Of a DNA stretch of 64,000 bases, positions 7,268 to 14,844 are shown piece by piece; positions within the stretch are counted from its first letter, which is position 1, and each line of letters opens with the position of its first letter. The notes beneath the pieces were generated by a model, which ran no database searches, was not told the origin of the DNA, and was given only the letters and a program-made list of their open reading frames with translations. Location: assembly GCA_964410105.1 (NCBI GenBank), contig CAYPFY010000009.1:78703-142702 (forward strand), written 5' to 3'. The position numbers were made by a program, and so were the translations under genes. This DNA is from CAYPFY01 sp964410105 (GTDB lineage Bacteria; Bacteroidota; Ignavibacteria; UBA10030; SZUA-254).

Positions 7268-8872
7268 TCAGAAATGCCATCTCCCGCCCGATTTCCGGTA
7301 ATTGCCCGATTTAACCGCCTCTTTCCCGCGCGCGATGACAAAGTCCGTCGCGCCATGGAACACGGCGTTGATGCCGTTGATATCGGCGGCGGCCTGCGCC
7401 GTATAAATGACGACCGCCTTCGTCGTGTCATACGGGCTCCGAACCGCCGTGATCAGGCGGAGATGCGTGCCCGTGTAGACTGAATCTGCGATGATGCGAT
7501 CAGTGTCGATGACCGCCGGGAGTATCGACGCGTGCTCCGCGAGCCACCTGTTGCCGTGCACCGTTCCATACAAAAAGAGTGTGTAATGGGAGAGATCTGC
7601 GGCAAGAGCCTCCCGGTCAGTGAGGAGCCGCGATTTCGGATCGAAACGATCCCGAATTCGCCTGACGTAGCCGTGAATCGAATCCTGAGCCTCATGGTCG
7701 GTCTCGCCTGTCGGTAGTACGTACGCGGTGAGCCTCGTGCCTGTGGTAGCCGCACTGATCGGCCCCTCGAACGGAATAGTGTAAAAATCGTCGCCGAGAT
7801 GCCGCCCGGACAATTCCGCAAAAACGTCGACGAGTTTTGGATAAAAGTCGACAAAGGTGGCGTATCTCTCCCTTCGATTCTCATAATCCTCAAGAGCCGA
7901 GCAGAGTTCCCTTATGTAGGCAAACCCCCGGCCCCTCTCCCGCCTCATGGATGCGTCCCCGGCCGCCTTCCCCGCCTCACGGTATGTCAACCGGGTCGTC
8001 ACCGCCCGGACGATATGCTCGTTGACGCACGTTCGCCAGTTGCTGTATGCCATGCCGTGCATTTCATCCGAAATCCTGTCGAAGAGCCCCGAGTACCTGT
8101 CGACATCCTTCCCAAATCGGTCGGTCGCCGGATTGACGAATGAATGGCTGAACTCATGCCACGCGATATGCCGGAAATTCTCAACCGTTCCGAAATTCGG
8201 GAGGCTGTCCTGCATCCCGATGGGTCCGCATATGTTATAGAGTGAGTAGTGTCCGGGCATAACCTCCACCCGGGGACCGAAACCCCCCGTGACGAGGGGG
8301 GCGAGGATGATGGTATAACTCGCCTGCGTCATCCCGTAATAGTTTTCAAGCATCCGGACATAGTCTCCATGGATCGAATCCTGCGCGCACCCTGCGATCC
8401 GTGCATACCACTCCCTGCGGCTCTCGTAAAACTTCATGAAGTCCGATTTTTTCGCAAATTCCCTGAGTGCCCCCATAAACTCGTCAAGCTTTTCCCGGCC
8501 CCCAGCCCGTTCGAGGATTTCTTCGGGAACCGGGTGACGGGGAAGGATTTCAGGGGGATCGCTGAAAAAAAGCATGGCGGTGGGAGGGGCGTCGAAGTTA
8601 AATCCGTGCCCGCTCATCTCGCCGAAGATTTCTACCGCTCGCTCCTTTCCGAATGGCCGGAAATAATCCGCAACCTCGCGCTTATAGGAGAAGTCAAACG
8701 TCGTGATCAGGCCGGTCTTGGACCCGTAATCGCCAAGCGACTGGACGACGGCAAGAAGTTCGATACGGGGGTCGACGACGATCTGCAGCTGATGCTCGCC
8801 TGCCTCAACTCTCGTGAAGAGAATCAGAAAGGTTAAGCCAAGGCGGGCTATCTCTTTTACGGGATTGGCCAT
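7268..8872 (-). CDS. DUF4932 protein, putative exported zinc metallopeptidase
   Basis: A 534-residue protein of the DUF4932 type. The N-terminus (residues 8-24) is hydrophobic and reads as a signal peptide. A zinc-peptidase motif HEFSH lies at residues 239-243 in HIAWHEFSHSF, and a conserved Asn-Pro follows at 247-248, close to the gluzincin pattern. Acidic residues about 30-60 downstream could supply the third ligand. Two stretches in the last 120 residues (RWLAEHASILP and AVVIYTAQAAADINGINAV) look like a second alpha-beta unit. The gene follows apbE by 81 bases on the same strand, so it may be a late member of the iron operon or have its own promoter. Substrate unknown. Confidence 0.75.
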   Translation of the reverse strand: MANPVKEIARLGLTFLILFTRVEAGEHQLQIVVDPRIELLAVVQSLGDYGSKTGLITTFDFSYKREVADYFRPFGKERAVEIFGEMSGHGFNFDAPPTAMLFFSDPPEILPRHPVPEEILERAGGREKLDEFMGALREFAKKSDFMKFYESRREWYARIAGCAQDSIHGDYVRMLENYYGMTQASYTIILAPLVTGGFGPRVEVMPGHYSLYNICGPIGMQDSLPNFGTVENFRHIAWHEFSHSFVNPATDRFGKDVDRYSGLFDRISDEMHGMAYSNWRTCVNEHIVRAVTTRLTYREAGKAAGDASMRRERGRGFAYIRELCSALEDYENRRERYATFVDFYPKLVDVFAELSGRHLGDDFYTIPFEGPISAATTGTRLTAYVLPTGETDHEAQDSIHGYVRRIRDRFDPKSRLLTDREALAADLSHYTLFLYGTVHGNRWLAEHASILPAVIDTDRIIADSVYTGTHLRLITAVRSPYDTTKAVVIYTAQAAADINGINAVFHGATDFVIARGKEAVKSGNYRKSGGRWHF

Positions 8873-8953
8873 CAGGGTTTTTAAGGATTGGACACAGTCG
8901 AATCGACTGCGGTTGACGGAAAAGCAAGGAGCCGAAGCGCGGAGATAATCCCG

Positions 8954-9979
8954 TCAGCCCCGGGGGATTTTACCGTGCTCGACTGTCTGACGGTCATTTT
9001 TTACCCCGATGAACCGGACTCCCTCGAACCGCCCGGCCAGGGTCTTCGTGCGGCCCAAACCCGCAACGAACAACCCGGTCGAGAGGGCGTCTGCTTCGAC
9101 GGCCGTCGGTGCAATGACGGTCCCGCTCGCCAGATCCTGAGCGGTCCTGCCGGTCGACGGGTCAAGCAGGTGACCGACGGTCTTGCCCCTGACGTTGACA
9201 AAGTTCTCGTAATTGCCCGAAGTCGAGAGAGCCTGGTTTTTTATTACGACCGACGTTATCAGCGCGCTTGTGTCCCATGGATCGGTTATCCCCACCTCCC
9301 AGGTTTCCTCTCCCGGCGGTGCACCTATGGCATAAATGTCACCGCTGTGATTGATGATGGCAGCCTCTATGCCGTAGGATTTTAGTATCCCGACTCCTCT
9401 GTCAATAGAATAACCGACGGCTATTCCCCCCAAATCAATTTCCGTTCCTTCGTGCCCAAAGGAGACAAGCATTTTCGCCGGATCGATGAGCACATTCTTC
9501 ATCCCGACAGACTCGAGCGCGTGGGCTATTCTCCGGTCAGACGGATAGGGATGGGTGCCATCCCGGAATCCGTAAAGTTCCATCAAGGGTTCTATCGTGA
9601 TGTCAAACGACCCGGAGGTGAGGTCGAAAAACTTCCGGGAATGGATCAGGATGTCAACGATCCTGGGATCGACCCGGAGCTCGCCCCGCGCCCCCTCACG
9701 GTTGATGCGAGATACCTCGCTGTTTACATCAAATACGCTCATCAGCCTGTCAATGTCCTTCATCTCCCGGATAACGTCATCGATGGCCATATTGCACAGG
9801 CGCTCGTCCTCGCAGTATGCGTTGAAAGTGACGATGCTCCCCATGACGAAGGCCGCACGCTCCGTCAAGGGAAGGGGGGGAGATTTTCCCCGGCCGAACG
9901 CCATGCCGACGGCAAGCAGAGACGACAATCTGATGAATCGCCGCCTCGAGCACGCGGTCAGACCCGCCGCGGGCGCCAT
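8954..9979 (-). CDS. apbE: FAD:protein FMN transferase ApbE (Tat signal)
   Basis: ApbE attaches FMN from FAD to Ser/Thr residues of periplasmic flavoproteins. The 341-residue protein begins with a twin-arginine signal (SRRRFIRLSSLLAVG, residues 12-26), so it should be exported folded. Family motifs follow: MGSIVTFNAY, DLGGIAVGYSID, TSGNYENFV, GHLLDPSTGR and the metal-site segment VEADALSTGLFVAG. One oddity: the usual Lys of GGIAKGY is Val here. Its start overlaps the preceding membrane-protein gene by 22 bases. The FMN-binding protein two genes upstream carries the acceptor motif SGAT, so the substrate is encoded in the same operon. Confidence 0.9.
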   Translation of the reverse strand: MAPAAGLTACSRRRFIRLSSLLAVGMAFGRGKSPPLPLTERAAFVMGSIVTFNAYCEDERLCNMAIDDVIREMKDIDRLMSVFDVNSEVSRINREGARGELRVDPRIVDILIHSRKFFDLTSGSFDITIEPLMELYGFRDGTHPYPSDRRIAHALESVGMKNVLIDPAKMLVSFGHEGTEIDLGGIAVGYSIDRGVGILKSYGIEAAIINHSGDIYAIGAPPGEETWEVGITDPWDTSALITSVVIKNQALSTSGNYENFVNVRGKTVGHLLDPSTGRTAQDLASGTVIAPTAVEADALSTGLFVAGLGRTKTLAGRFEGVRFIGVKNDRQTVEHGKIPRG

Positions 9980-10455
9980 AGCTCAACTATTGTTAGGGTG
10001 ACCATGATGCCGTAACAGGCCGCCATGCTGATTCCGGAGAATATGACGAGCCAGCTGAATATTTCGGAGATGTAACGCGTAAGCCAGATTCCGCCGAACG
10101 TCGTCGCGATGGCCACGATCGGTTCGACGATGAGGAATCGCTTGAGCCCGGCGGGGACAATCGAAGAGAAGGAAAAAATCCCGCCGACGACGAAGAAGAC
10201 AAGCGAGAGGGAAAGGATGTGGTTGTGCAACAGAATGTACATCTCATCGGGACTTTTTGCGTATTTGATTTCTTCCCTCCCTTCCGGACTCCCGCGGTAT
10301 TCTTCGGTCAGCCCCTGCGCCGAACCCGATGTCGTATGGCCTATGAATAGCAGCCCGACCATGTATCCTGCCGTGAGGACGACCAGGAACGCAGTGATGA
10401 AGATTTTGAGCGTGGAATCCGCATCGCACAGCCGCAAGGAGTTGGGGAATTCCAT
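9958..10455 (-). CDS. Four-helix membrane protein of the iron/flavin operon
   Basis: A 165-residue integral membrane protein of no named family that I recognise. Four hydrophobic segments are visible at about residues 16-38, 78-100, 106-126 and 131-158. The segment between helices 1 and 2 is polar. Just before helix 2 is YILLHNHILSLSL, whose two histidines could bind metal or heme. It starts directly after the stop codon of the FMN-binding protein gene and overlaps apbE at its end, so translation is coupled on both sides. I infer a membrane electron-transfer or anchoring partner of the flavinylated protein, but nothing in the sequence proves it. Confidence 0.7.
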   Translation of the reverse strand: MEFPNSLRLCDADSTLKIFITAFLVVLTAGYMVGLLFIGHTTSGSAQGLTEEYRGSPEGREEIKYAKSPDEMYILLHNHILSLSLVFFVVGGIFSFSSIVPAGLKRFLIVEPIVAIATTFGGIWLTRYISEIFSWLVIFSGISMAACYGIMVTLTIVELWRPRRV

Positions 10456-10998
10456 CTAGAGGAGGCGAGACCTGATGAGTGCGAAGGTGGCCAGGATTTT
10501 TCTCACCCCGTCCGTGATTGCATGGACAGAAATTGTGGCCCCGCTGATGTTCTTGATGTCCCTCCCAGGAATGAGCCTGTCGTCTTTCGTTTTTCCCTGA
10601 AATTGCCTGCGGAAGGATTCATTGGCGATCTCCCCCCCGTACGATTCCCGGTACGCAAGGATGTCGATGTCCCTCACCGTGCCGTCCGTGAGGATGCCAA
10701 CCAGATAGGTGATGAAATTTGTCTTCCCCCTGACATTATCGGCGACACCGTACCCCAGGATGCGGCCGCGCGCAGTACAGACGTAAACGCGGAGGGAATC
10801 ACTCCGCCAGCGCGCCCGTGATTTTTCTTCCAGCTGAGTTCTCTCATCGGGGGTCAGGCGAATGTCCCGCGGTCCGATCGCGGCCGTATCGCCAAACATT
10901 TTTTGAAGACTTTTTTCTGCTTTCTGGTCCAGATCCGTCCGTGCGGCGCCGCTGTCAATCGATATCAGGATCGGTATGAGCAACAGAACGGGTCCCAT
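10456..10998 (-). CDS. FMN-binding domain protein (flavinylated periplasmic carrier)
   Basis: A 180-residue exported protein. It has a short hydrophobic N-terminus (residues 3-15, signal or anchor), then an FMN-binding domain of the NqrC/RnfG type. The ApbE acceptor motif SGAT is at residues 152-155 in GRDIKNISGATIS; Thr155 is the expected attachment site. Other domain features are GILTDGTVRDIDILAYRE and a preceding GRILGYGVAD strand. Its ATG overlaps the porin stop codon (TGATG). With ApbE encoded two genes later, covalent FMN loading is nearly certain if the operon is expressed. The electron donor or acceptor is probably linked to FTR1 iron uptake upstream; that link is inferred from context. 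Confidence 0.85.
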   Translation of the reverse strand: MGPVLLLIPILISIDSGAARTDLDQKAEKSLQKMFGDTAAIGPRDIRLTPDERTQLEEKSRARWRSDSLRVYVCTARGRILGYGVADNVRGKTNFITYLVGILTDGTVRDIDILAYRESYGGEIANESFRRQFQGKTKDDRLIPGRDIKNISGATISVHAITDGVRKILATFALIRSRLL

Positions 10999-12074
10999 CA
11001 GAAACTGTATCCGACTCCCATGTTGAACATTTTGGCATTGAGCCCGGCTGCATTGTCCAGGAATTGGTAGTCGATTTTGAATGCCGCACCCGGAACGGGC
11101 TTGTATGTCGCCCCGACGGTGATGTCGTGACGGTCATTTACCGGGTTCGCCGCGAAACCGGAAACCCCCGCCTGCGTGTCGTATTTTTCGTAGCGGGCAA
11201 AAACGTTCAATGACTGGTCTGCGGCGGATGAAAACCACGGCAGGATGTCGTACGCCCCCTCGATGTAGTAACCGTAAATCCGGTCGGCGACGTTCCGCTT
11301 GAACTCGGCGTTGATCTTCGTGGCGTCCCCGATCGACTCGAACGCCCCTTCGGCGCGCAGGGAGGCGCGGTCATATGTGTACCGCACGTCGCCCGAGATG
11401 ACTGATACTGTTCCGCCCCCGAGCGAATCGACGCCTTCCGTCGTGTTGCCGAGGAAGAAAGACCCTCCGAATCTGAGCTCCGGAATCGGGAGGTAATCCA
11501 CTCTCCCCGTCAGGGAGGGGTTCGACGACGTGCTGTTGAGGGCCTCCTGCCTTCCTTCCCGTATGCCCAGCGAGCTGTCGAGACCCTCCGCCCTCAATCC
11601 CGCCACGACGCCAAGCTCATACCGCACACCCTCCGCAACCGCACCGTAAACGCTTACGCCCGACTCCCGCCATGTGCTCGGTATTATGACGTCGTCCACG
11701 TTCGGCCTCTCAACTCCGTTGAATGTGGGGGGTTCGTGGAACTGATTGATGATCCCGATGGGAGGGAGGATGATTCCCGCCCTCATTCCCATTTTTTCGC
11801 TGAAATGCCAGTCGAGATATGCCTGCTCGATTGCGACTTCCCCTCCCTGGCCGGCCTCGATTTTTGTATGTTCGATCTCCATCTCGGATTTGAAGGAAAT
11901 CCTGTCTGTGAACGAGTGGCCGACGTAAAGCACGAAGCGGTGGAAATCGAGCGTTCCGCTCTGACTCCCGTCCGGCTCGTTATAATGAAGTTCTCCATAT
12001 CCGCCGATCGCGGTCGCCTCCTGGGCCAGTGCCGCCGTCGCAGCGATGCCGAGAAAGAGTATCAGGAATTTCAT
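10998..12074 (-). CDS. Outer-membrane porin-like beta-barrel
   Basis: A 358-residue exported protein with a clear signal peptide (residues 1-18, ending ALAQ). Alternating hydrophobic/polar strands rich in Gly, Tyr and Phe run to a terminal aromatic residue (GVGYSF), as expected for a barrel inserted by the BAM complex. Segments such as HRFVLYVGHSFTDRISFKSEMEIEH resemble phosphate-selective or OprP-like porins. It lies 38 bases after the FTR1 gene and overlaps the FMN-binding gene. In this setting it could admit iron or an iron chelate through the outer membrane. The substrate is not readable from sequence. Confidence 0.8.
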   Translation of the reverse strand: MKFLILFLGIAATAALAQEATAIGGYGELHYNEPDGSQSGTLDFHRFVLYVGHSFTDRISFKSEMEIEHTKIEAGQGGEVAIEQAYLDWHFSEKMGMRAGIILPPIGIINQFHEPPTFNGVERPNVDDVIIPSTWRESGVSVYGAVAEGVRYELGVVAGLRAEGLDSSLGIREGRQEALNSTSSNPSLTGRVDYLPIPELRFGGSFFLGNTTEGVDSLGGGTVSVISGDVRYTYDRASLRAEGAFESIGDATKINAEFKRNVADRIYGYYIEGAYDILPWFSSAADQSLNVFARYEKYDTQAGVSGFAANPVNDRHDITVGATYKPVPGAAFKIDYQFLDNAAGLNAKMFNMGVGYSF

Positions 12075-12112
12075 GGTTGGCGTTGTCTGTAAAAAGCGCC
12101 CCGGACATGGAA

Positions 12113-13387
12113 CTAATGGGGTTCGGGGCCGATATCAAAATACTTTCGCTGCTTCCGGAGATCGGCCACCCGGATATCGATTTTTCCCGCCTGCATCCGT
12201 GATGGCAGATAGATCGGGGCGCATCCGTTTCCCTCCATCGAGCCCGTGTTGTTCTCGTCAGCGGGAGTTTCTTCGATCTGATGCAGCCTGCTCAGGGGCA
12301 CCGGGGCATCACACTGCGAGCAGACCAACCCTCCTCCCCTGAGATAGTATCTGCCGTAACTGTAACAGGCATAGCATGCGTCGAACGCGGTGGCGAATTT
12401 CCCGACGCTCGTCCTCAGGACGAAAAACCGTAATTCCAGGCCGCTGTCGCTTATTGAAAAACGGTGAAGGCTTCCGTCGCTGACCCTCTCGATCGGAATC
12501 TCGAAAATCCCTGAAGAGGGGATTGCCAGCTGCTGCGCCGAGAAATCTTTCTCGGTGCTTGACGAGAAGATTTCCCCGACGCCGAGGAAAAGGACTATGG
12601 TAAGGGCCGCCATTGCAGCCCCAAGCTGCCATCTCCGTGCGCCGCCCGAGCGGCCGGATCGCCCCGGGATCACCATCATCAGCGCCGGGATGCTTACGAT
12701 GGCCAGGATGAAGAGGACGTTGTTCTGTACCACCGGCCCCAGTATGCCCATCATGGCGGGATTCGCCGCAAATACCCCGTACTCGTAGAATTCGTGGAAC
12801 GCATTGACGATGAGCTGGAGGGTGAAAATCAGCAGGGTTATCGCAGTCACCCGGAGGAAACGACCCGTGTCGATCCGGACGCTTCCCCGTATGAAAAGGA
12901 TCGCAAAAACCACAGCCAGGCCTATCCCTGCCGCGGTTCCTGAAAAACTCCGCCACGCGCCGGTGCTGAATGCCACCGCCTGGAGAAAGATCGCGGTCTC
13001 GATGCCTTCGCGGAGTATCATGAGAAACGAAAAACCGAAGATCCCTGCATGCGCCCGCCAGGATGATTTTGAGGAAATGATCGTGTCCACTCTCTGCTCG
13101 ATCTCGCCTTTGATCCTCTTGGCCGCAATCCACATCCAGATGACCATGGTGATGACGAAGAACGCGGCAGCCAGCATGAAGTATCCTTCCAGGGATTCCT
13201 GGTCTATCCCGAGACGCACGAGAAGGACCGCGCCCGCGATGCTTCCCACTATGGCGAGCGCCAGCCCGAGATAAACAGAGGAGAGGAGAGAGGCCCGTCC
13301 CACCTTTCTGAGATAGGCGACGAGGATCCCGAGGACGAGGCTGATCTCGATTCCTTCCCGGAGCGATATGATGAATGATTCGATCAT
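12113..13387 (-). CDS. FTR1-type iron permease fused to a DUF2318 domain
   Basis: A 424-residue membrane protein. The N-terminal part is a seven-helix FTR1/EfeU-like iron permease with two signature REGIE motifs at residues 10-14 and 126-130. The C-terminal 120 residues form a DUF2318 domain with paired cysteines (CYAC and CSQC within about 25 residues), a likely metal or redox site outside the membrane. I chose the ATG at 13387 over an upstream in-frame start because it overlaps the fur stop (ATGA) and puts REGIE in helix 1. FTR1 systems take iron that is oxidised or reduced at the membrane. Here no EfeO/EfeB or multicopper oxidase is present, and an FMN-binding protein plus ApbE follow instead. 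Confidence 0.9.
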   Translation of the reverse strand: MIESFIISLREGIEISLVLGILVAYLRKVGRASLLSSVYLGLALAIVGSIAGAVLLVRLGIDQESLEGYFMLAAAFFVITMVIWMWIAAKRIKGEIEQRVDTIISSKSSWRAHAGIFGFSFLMILREGIETAIFLQAVAFSTGAWRSFSGTAAGIGLAVVFAILFIRGSVRIDTGRFLRVTAITLLIFTLQLIVNAFHEFYEYGVFAANPAMMGILGPVVQNNVLFILAIVSIPALMMVIPGRSGRSGGARRWQLGAAMAALTIVLFLGVGEIFSSSTEKDFSAQQLAIPSSGIFEIPIERVSDGSLHRFSISDSGLELRFFVLRTSVGKFATAFDACYACYSYGRYYLRGGGLVCSQCDAPVPLSRLHQIEETPADENNTGSMEGNGCAPIYLPSRMQAGKIDIRVADLRKQRKYFDIGPEPH

Positions 13388-13830
13388 TGTTTCTTTTTTG
13401 ACTGGCACTTCGCACAGGTGCCGAAGATCTGGAGGGTGGAATTCTGGGGGCGGAATTTCTTCTCCTCGCACACCTCCCGCTGCAGTCTTTCAACCTTCTC
13501 GCTCACGAATTCAATGATGTCGCCGCACTCGAGACAGATAAGGTGATCATGCCGCGGACGCCCGAACGCCTTCTCGTACCGTGAATGGTTCTCTCCGAAG
13601 CGGTACTTTGATATAAGCCCGCACTCGACCAAAAGGTCGAGCGTGTTGTAAACCGTGGCCCTCGACGCCTTCAGGCCCCGCGCGCTCAACGAGGCGAAGA
13701 GCTCGTCGGCGTCAAAATGCCCGTGCGTCTTCATGATTTCCTCCAGCAGAAGAAACCTCTCCCGCGTGGGCCGGAGCTTCTTCGAGATGAGGTAAGAGGA
13801 AAGAGTCTCCCGTGCTGCGTCGATGTTCAT
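13384..13830 (-). CDS. fur: Fur-family metal-responsive repressor
   Basis: A 148-residue Fur/PerR/Zur-type regulator. The N-terminal winged helix includes LRPTRERFLLLEEI and the recognition region ASRATVYNTLDLL (residues 55-67). The metal-binding dimer domain has HDHLICLECGDIIEF with structural zinc cysteines C99 and C102, and a second pair C139 and C142. It is first in the minus-strand iron operon and its stop overlaps the FTR1 start. A palindrome at 13832-13846 directly before its ATG is a candidate autoregulatory operator. The sequence alone does not settle whether it senses iron, peroxide or zinc; linkage to FTR1 favours iron. Confidence 0.92.
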   Translation of the reverse strand: MNIDAARETLSSYLISKKLRPTRERFLLLEEIMKTHGHFDADELFASLSARGLKASRATVYNTLDLLVECGLISKYRFGENHSRYEKAFGRPRHDHLICLECGDIIEFVSEKVERLQREVCEEKKFRPQNSTLQIFGTCAKCQSKKKQ

Positions 13831-13831
13831 T

Positions 13832-13846
13832 TTAGAATTGGTCTAA
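13832..13846 (-). promoter_or_regulatory. Candidate Fur/PerR operator overlapping the fur start region
   Basis: TTAGA-N5-TCTAA is a 15-bp inverted repeat spaced like Fur/PerR boxes (7-1-7 core). It covers the region from the -10 to two bases before the fur ATG. Binding would block both polymerase and ribosome access. Confidence 0.6.
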
Positions 13847-13874
13847 ATATAAATATCTTCTGGCTTAAAATCAA
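13846..13874 (-). promoter_or_regulatory. Sigma-70 promoter of the fur/iron operon, almost leaderless
   Basis: Minus strand -35 TTGATT (13874-13869), 17-bp spacer, -10 TATATT (13851-13846). Transcription should start near 13838-13840, only about 8-10 bases before the ATG at 13830. There is no room for, and no sign of, a Shine-Dalgarno sequence. Confidence 0.65.
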
Positions 13875-13937
13875 GAATTTTCTTTCTCTGAAACTTTCTG
13901 CGGAAAAAAGTACATTCCCCAAATTTCGAGGAGTCGT

Positions 13938-14696
13938 ATGATAGATCTCCAAGGTCAGGCAGCACTCGTCACCGGCGGCTCAAGGGGTATCGGCGCAGCA
14001 ACAGCCCTGATGCTCGCCAGAGCCGGCGCCGATGTGGCGGTTACTTTCTCCCGGCATCCAAAGCAGGCAAATCAGGTAACCCGCAAAATTGAAAAAATTG
14101 GAAGGAGAGCGATTGCTTTTCATTGCGAGGTTGAAAAGGAACGGGATTGCCTGAAAACTGCGGACAAATCTGAAAAATTCCTGGGAAGAATCGATATTCT
14201 CGTCAATGCCGCCGGGATATGGGAATTTGGTAGAATAGGGGAGATGAGCCTGAGAAAATGGGCCCGCAGCATCACGATCAACCTGAACGGCACTTTCGCC
14301 ATGTGTAACGCTGCTGTTCCCGTCATGCTCAGGCAGAATTACGGCCGGATTATCAATGTTTCGAGCACAGCCGGTCAAAGGGGAGAAGCGTTGCATTCCC
14401 AGTATGCCGCATCGAAAGGCGGAATAATCGCCTTTACGAAATCTATCGCCGTCGAACTGATTCCCCGCAATATCTGGGTGAACTGTGTCGCCCCCGGATG
14501 GGTGGCTACAGATCTGGTCTCATCAGTTTTCAAAAAGCCGTCAATAAAAAAGCAGATTTTTCAAAGCATTCCGAGAGGATTTGCTGCATCTCCAGAAGAT
14601 ATCGCCGGTCCCATCCTTTTCCTTGCCTCAAGCCTCGCAAATCATGTAGTGGGTGAAATTCTGAACGTTAACGGGGGTTCGGTACTCTGCGGATAG
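13938..14696 (+). CDS. SDR-family oxidoreductase (FabG-like)
   Basis: A 252-residue classical short-chain dehydrogenase/reductase. The NAD(P)-binding motif TGGSRGIG lies at residues 13-20, and NAAG near residue 92. The active-site Ser is in the SSTAG segment and the catalytic pair is in YAASKGG. The C-terminus NVNGGSVLCG is near the usual NVDGG of FabG. A good ribosome binding site (GAGGAG) precedes the ATG. It is divergent from fur with 107 bases between. Base composition is visibly lower in GC than the flanking operons, as is the next gene, which may hint at separate origin. The substrate may be acyl-ACP, a sugar or a small ketone; fabG proper would usually sit with other fab genes. Confidence 0.82.
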   Translation: MIDLQGQAALVTGGSRGIGAATALMLARAGADVAVTFSRHPKQANQVTRKIEKIGRRAIAFHCEVEKERDCLKTADKSEKFLGRIDILVNAAGIWEFGRIGEMSLRKWARSITINLNGTFAMCNAAVPVMLRQNYGRIINVSSTAGQRGEALHSQYAASKGGIIAFTKSIAVELIPRNIWVNCVAPGWVATDLVSSVFKKPSIKKQIFQSIPRGFAASPEDIAGPILFLASSLANHVVGEILNVNGGSVLCG

Positions 14697-14776
14697 GTTG
14701 AAAAGCCCTCAAAAGAGTCTGTTTTAGGGGGTTTCGGCAGAATAGCGGATTTCGTCAAATTTCACAAACATTTTCC

Positions 14777-14804
14777 TTGCTTAATTCTGCGAAATTTCTA
14801 TATT
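14777..14804 (+). promoter_or_regulatory. Promoter of the deoxyhypusine-synthase-like gene
   Basis: TTGCTT (14777-14782), 16-bp spacer, TATATT (14799-14804), 40 bases before the ATG at 14845. The -10 matches others in the window. Confidence 0.55.
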
Positions 14805-14844
14805 TCAGCCATCTTGATTGGAGCTTTCCTTTAGACGGATGTAA

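Noticed and set aside
12309..13493. 394-codon frame over the FTR1 and fur genes
   Set aside because: Composition is Arg/His/Pro-rich shadow coding; the fur and FTR1 frames have clear motifs.
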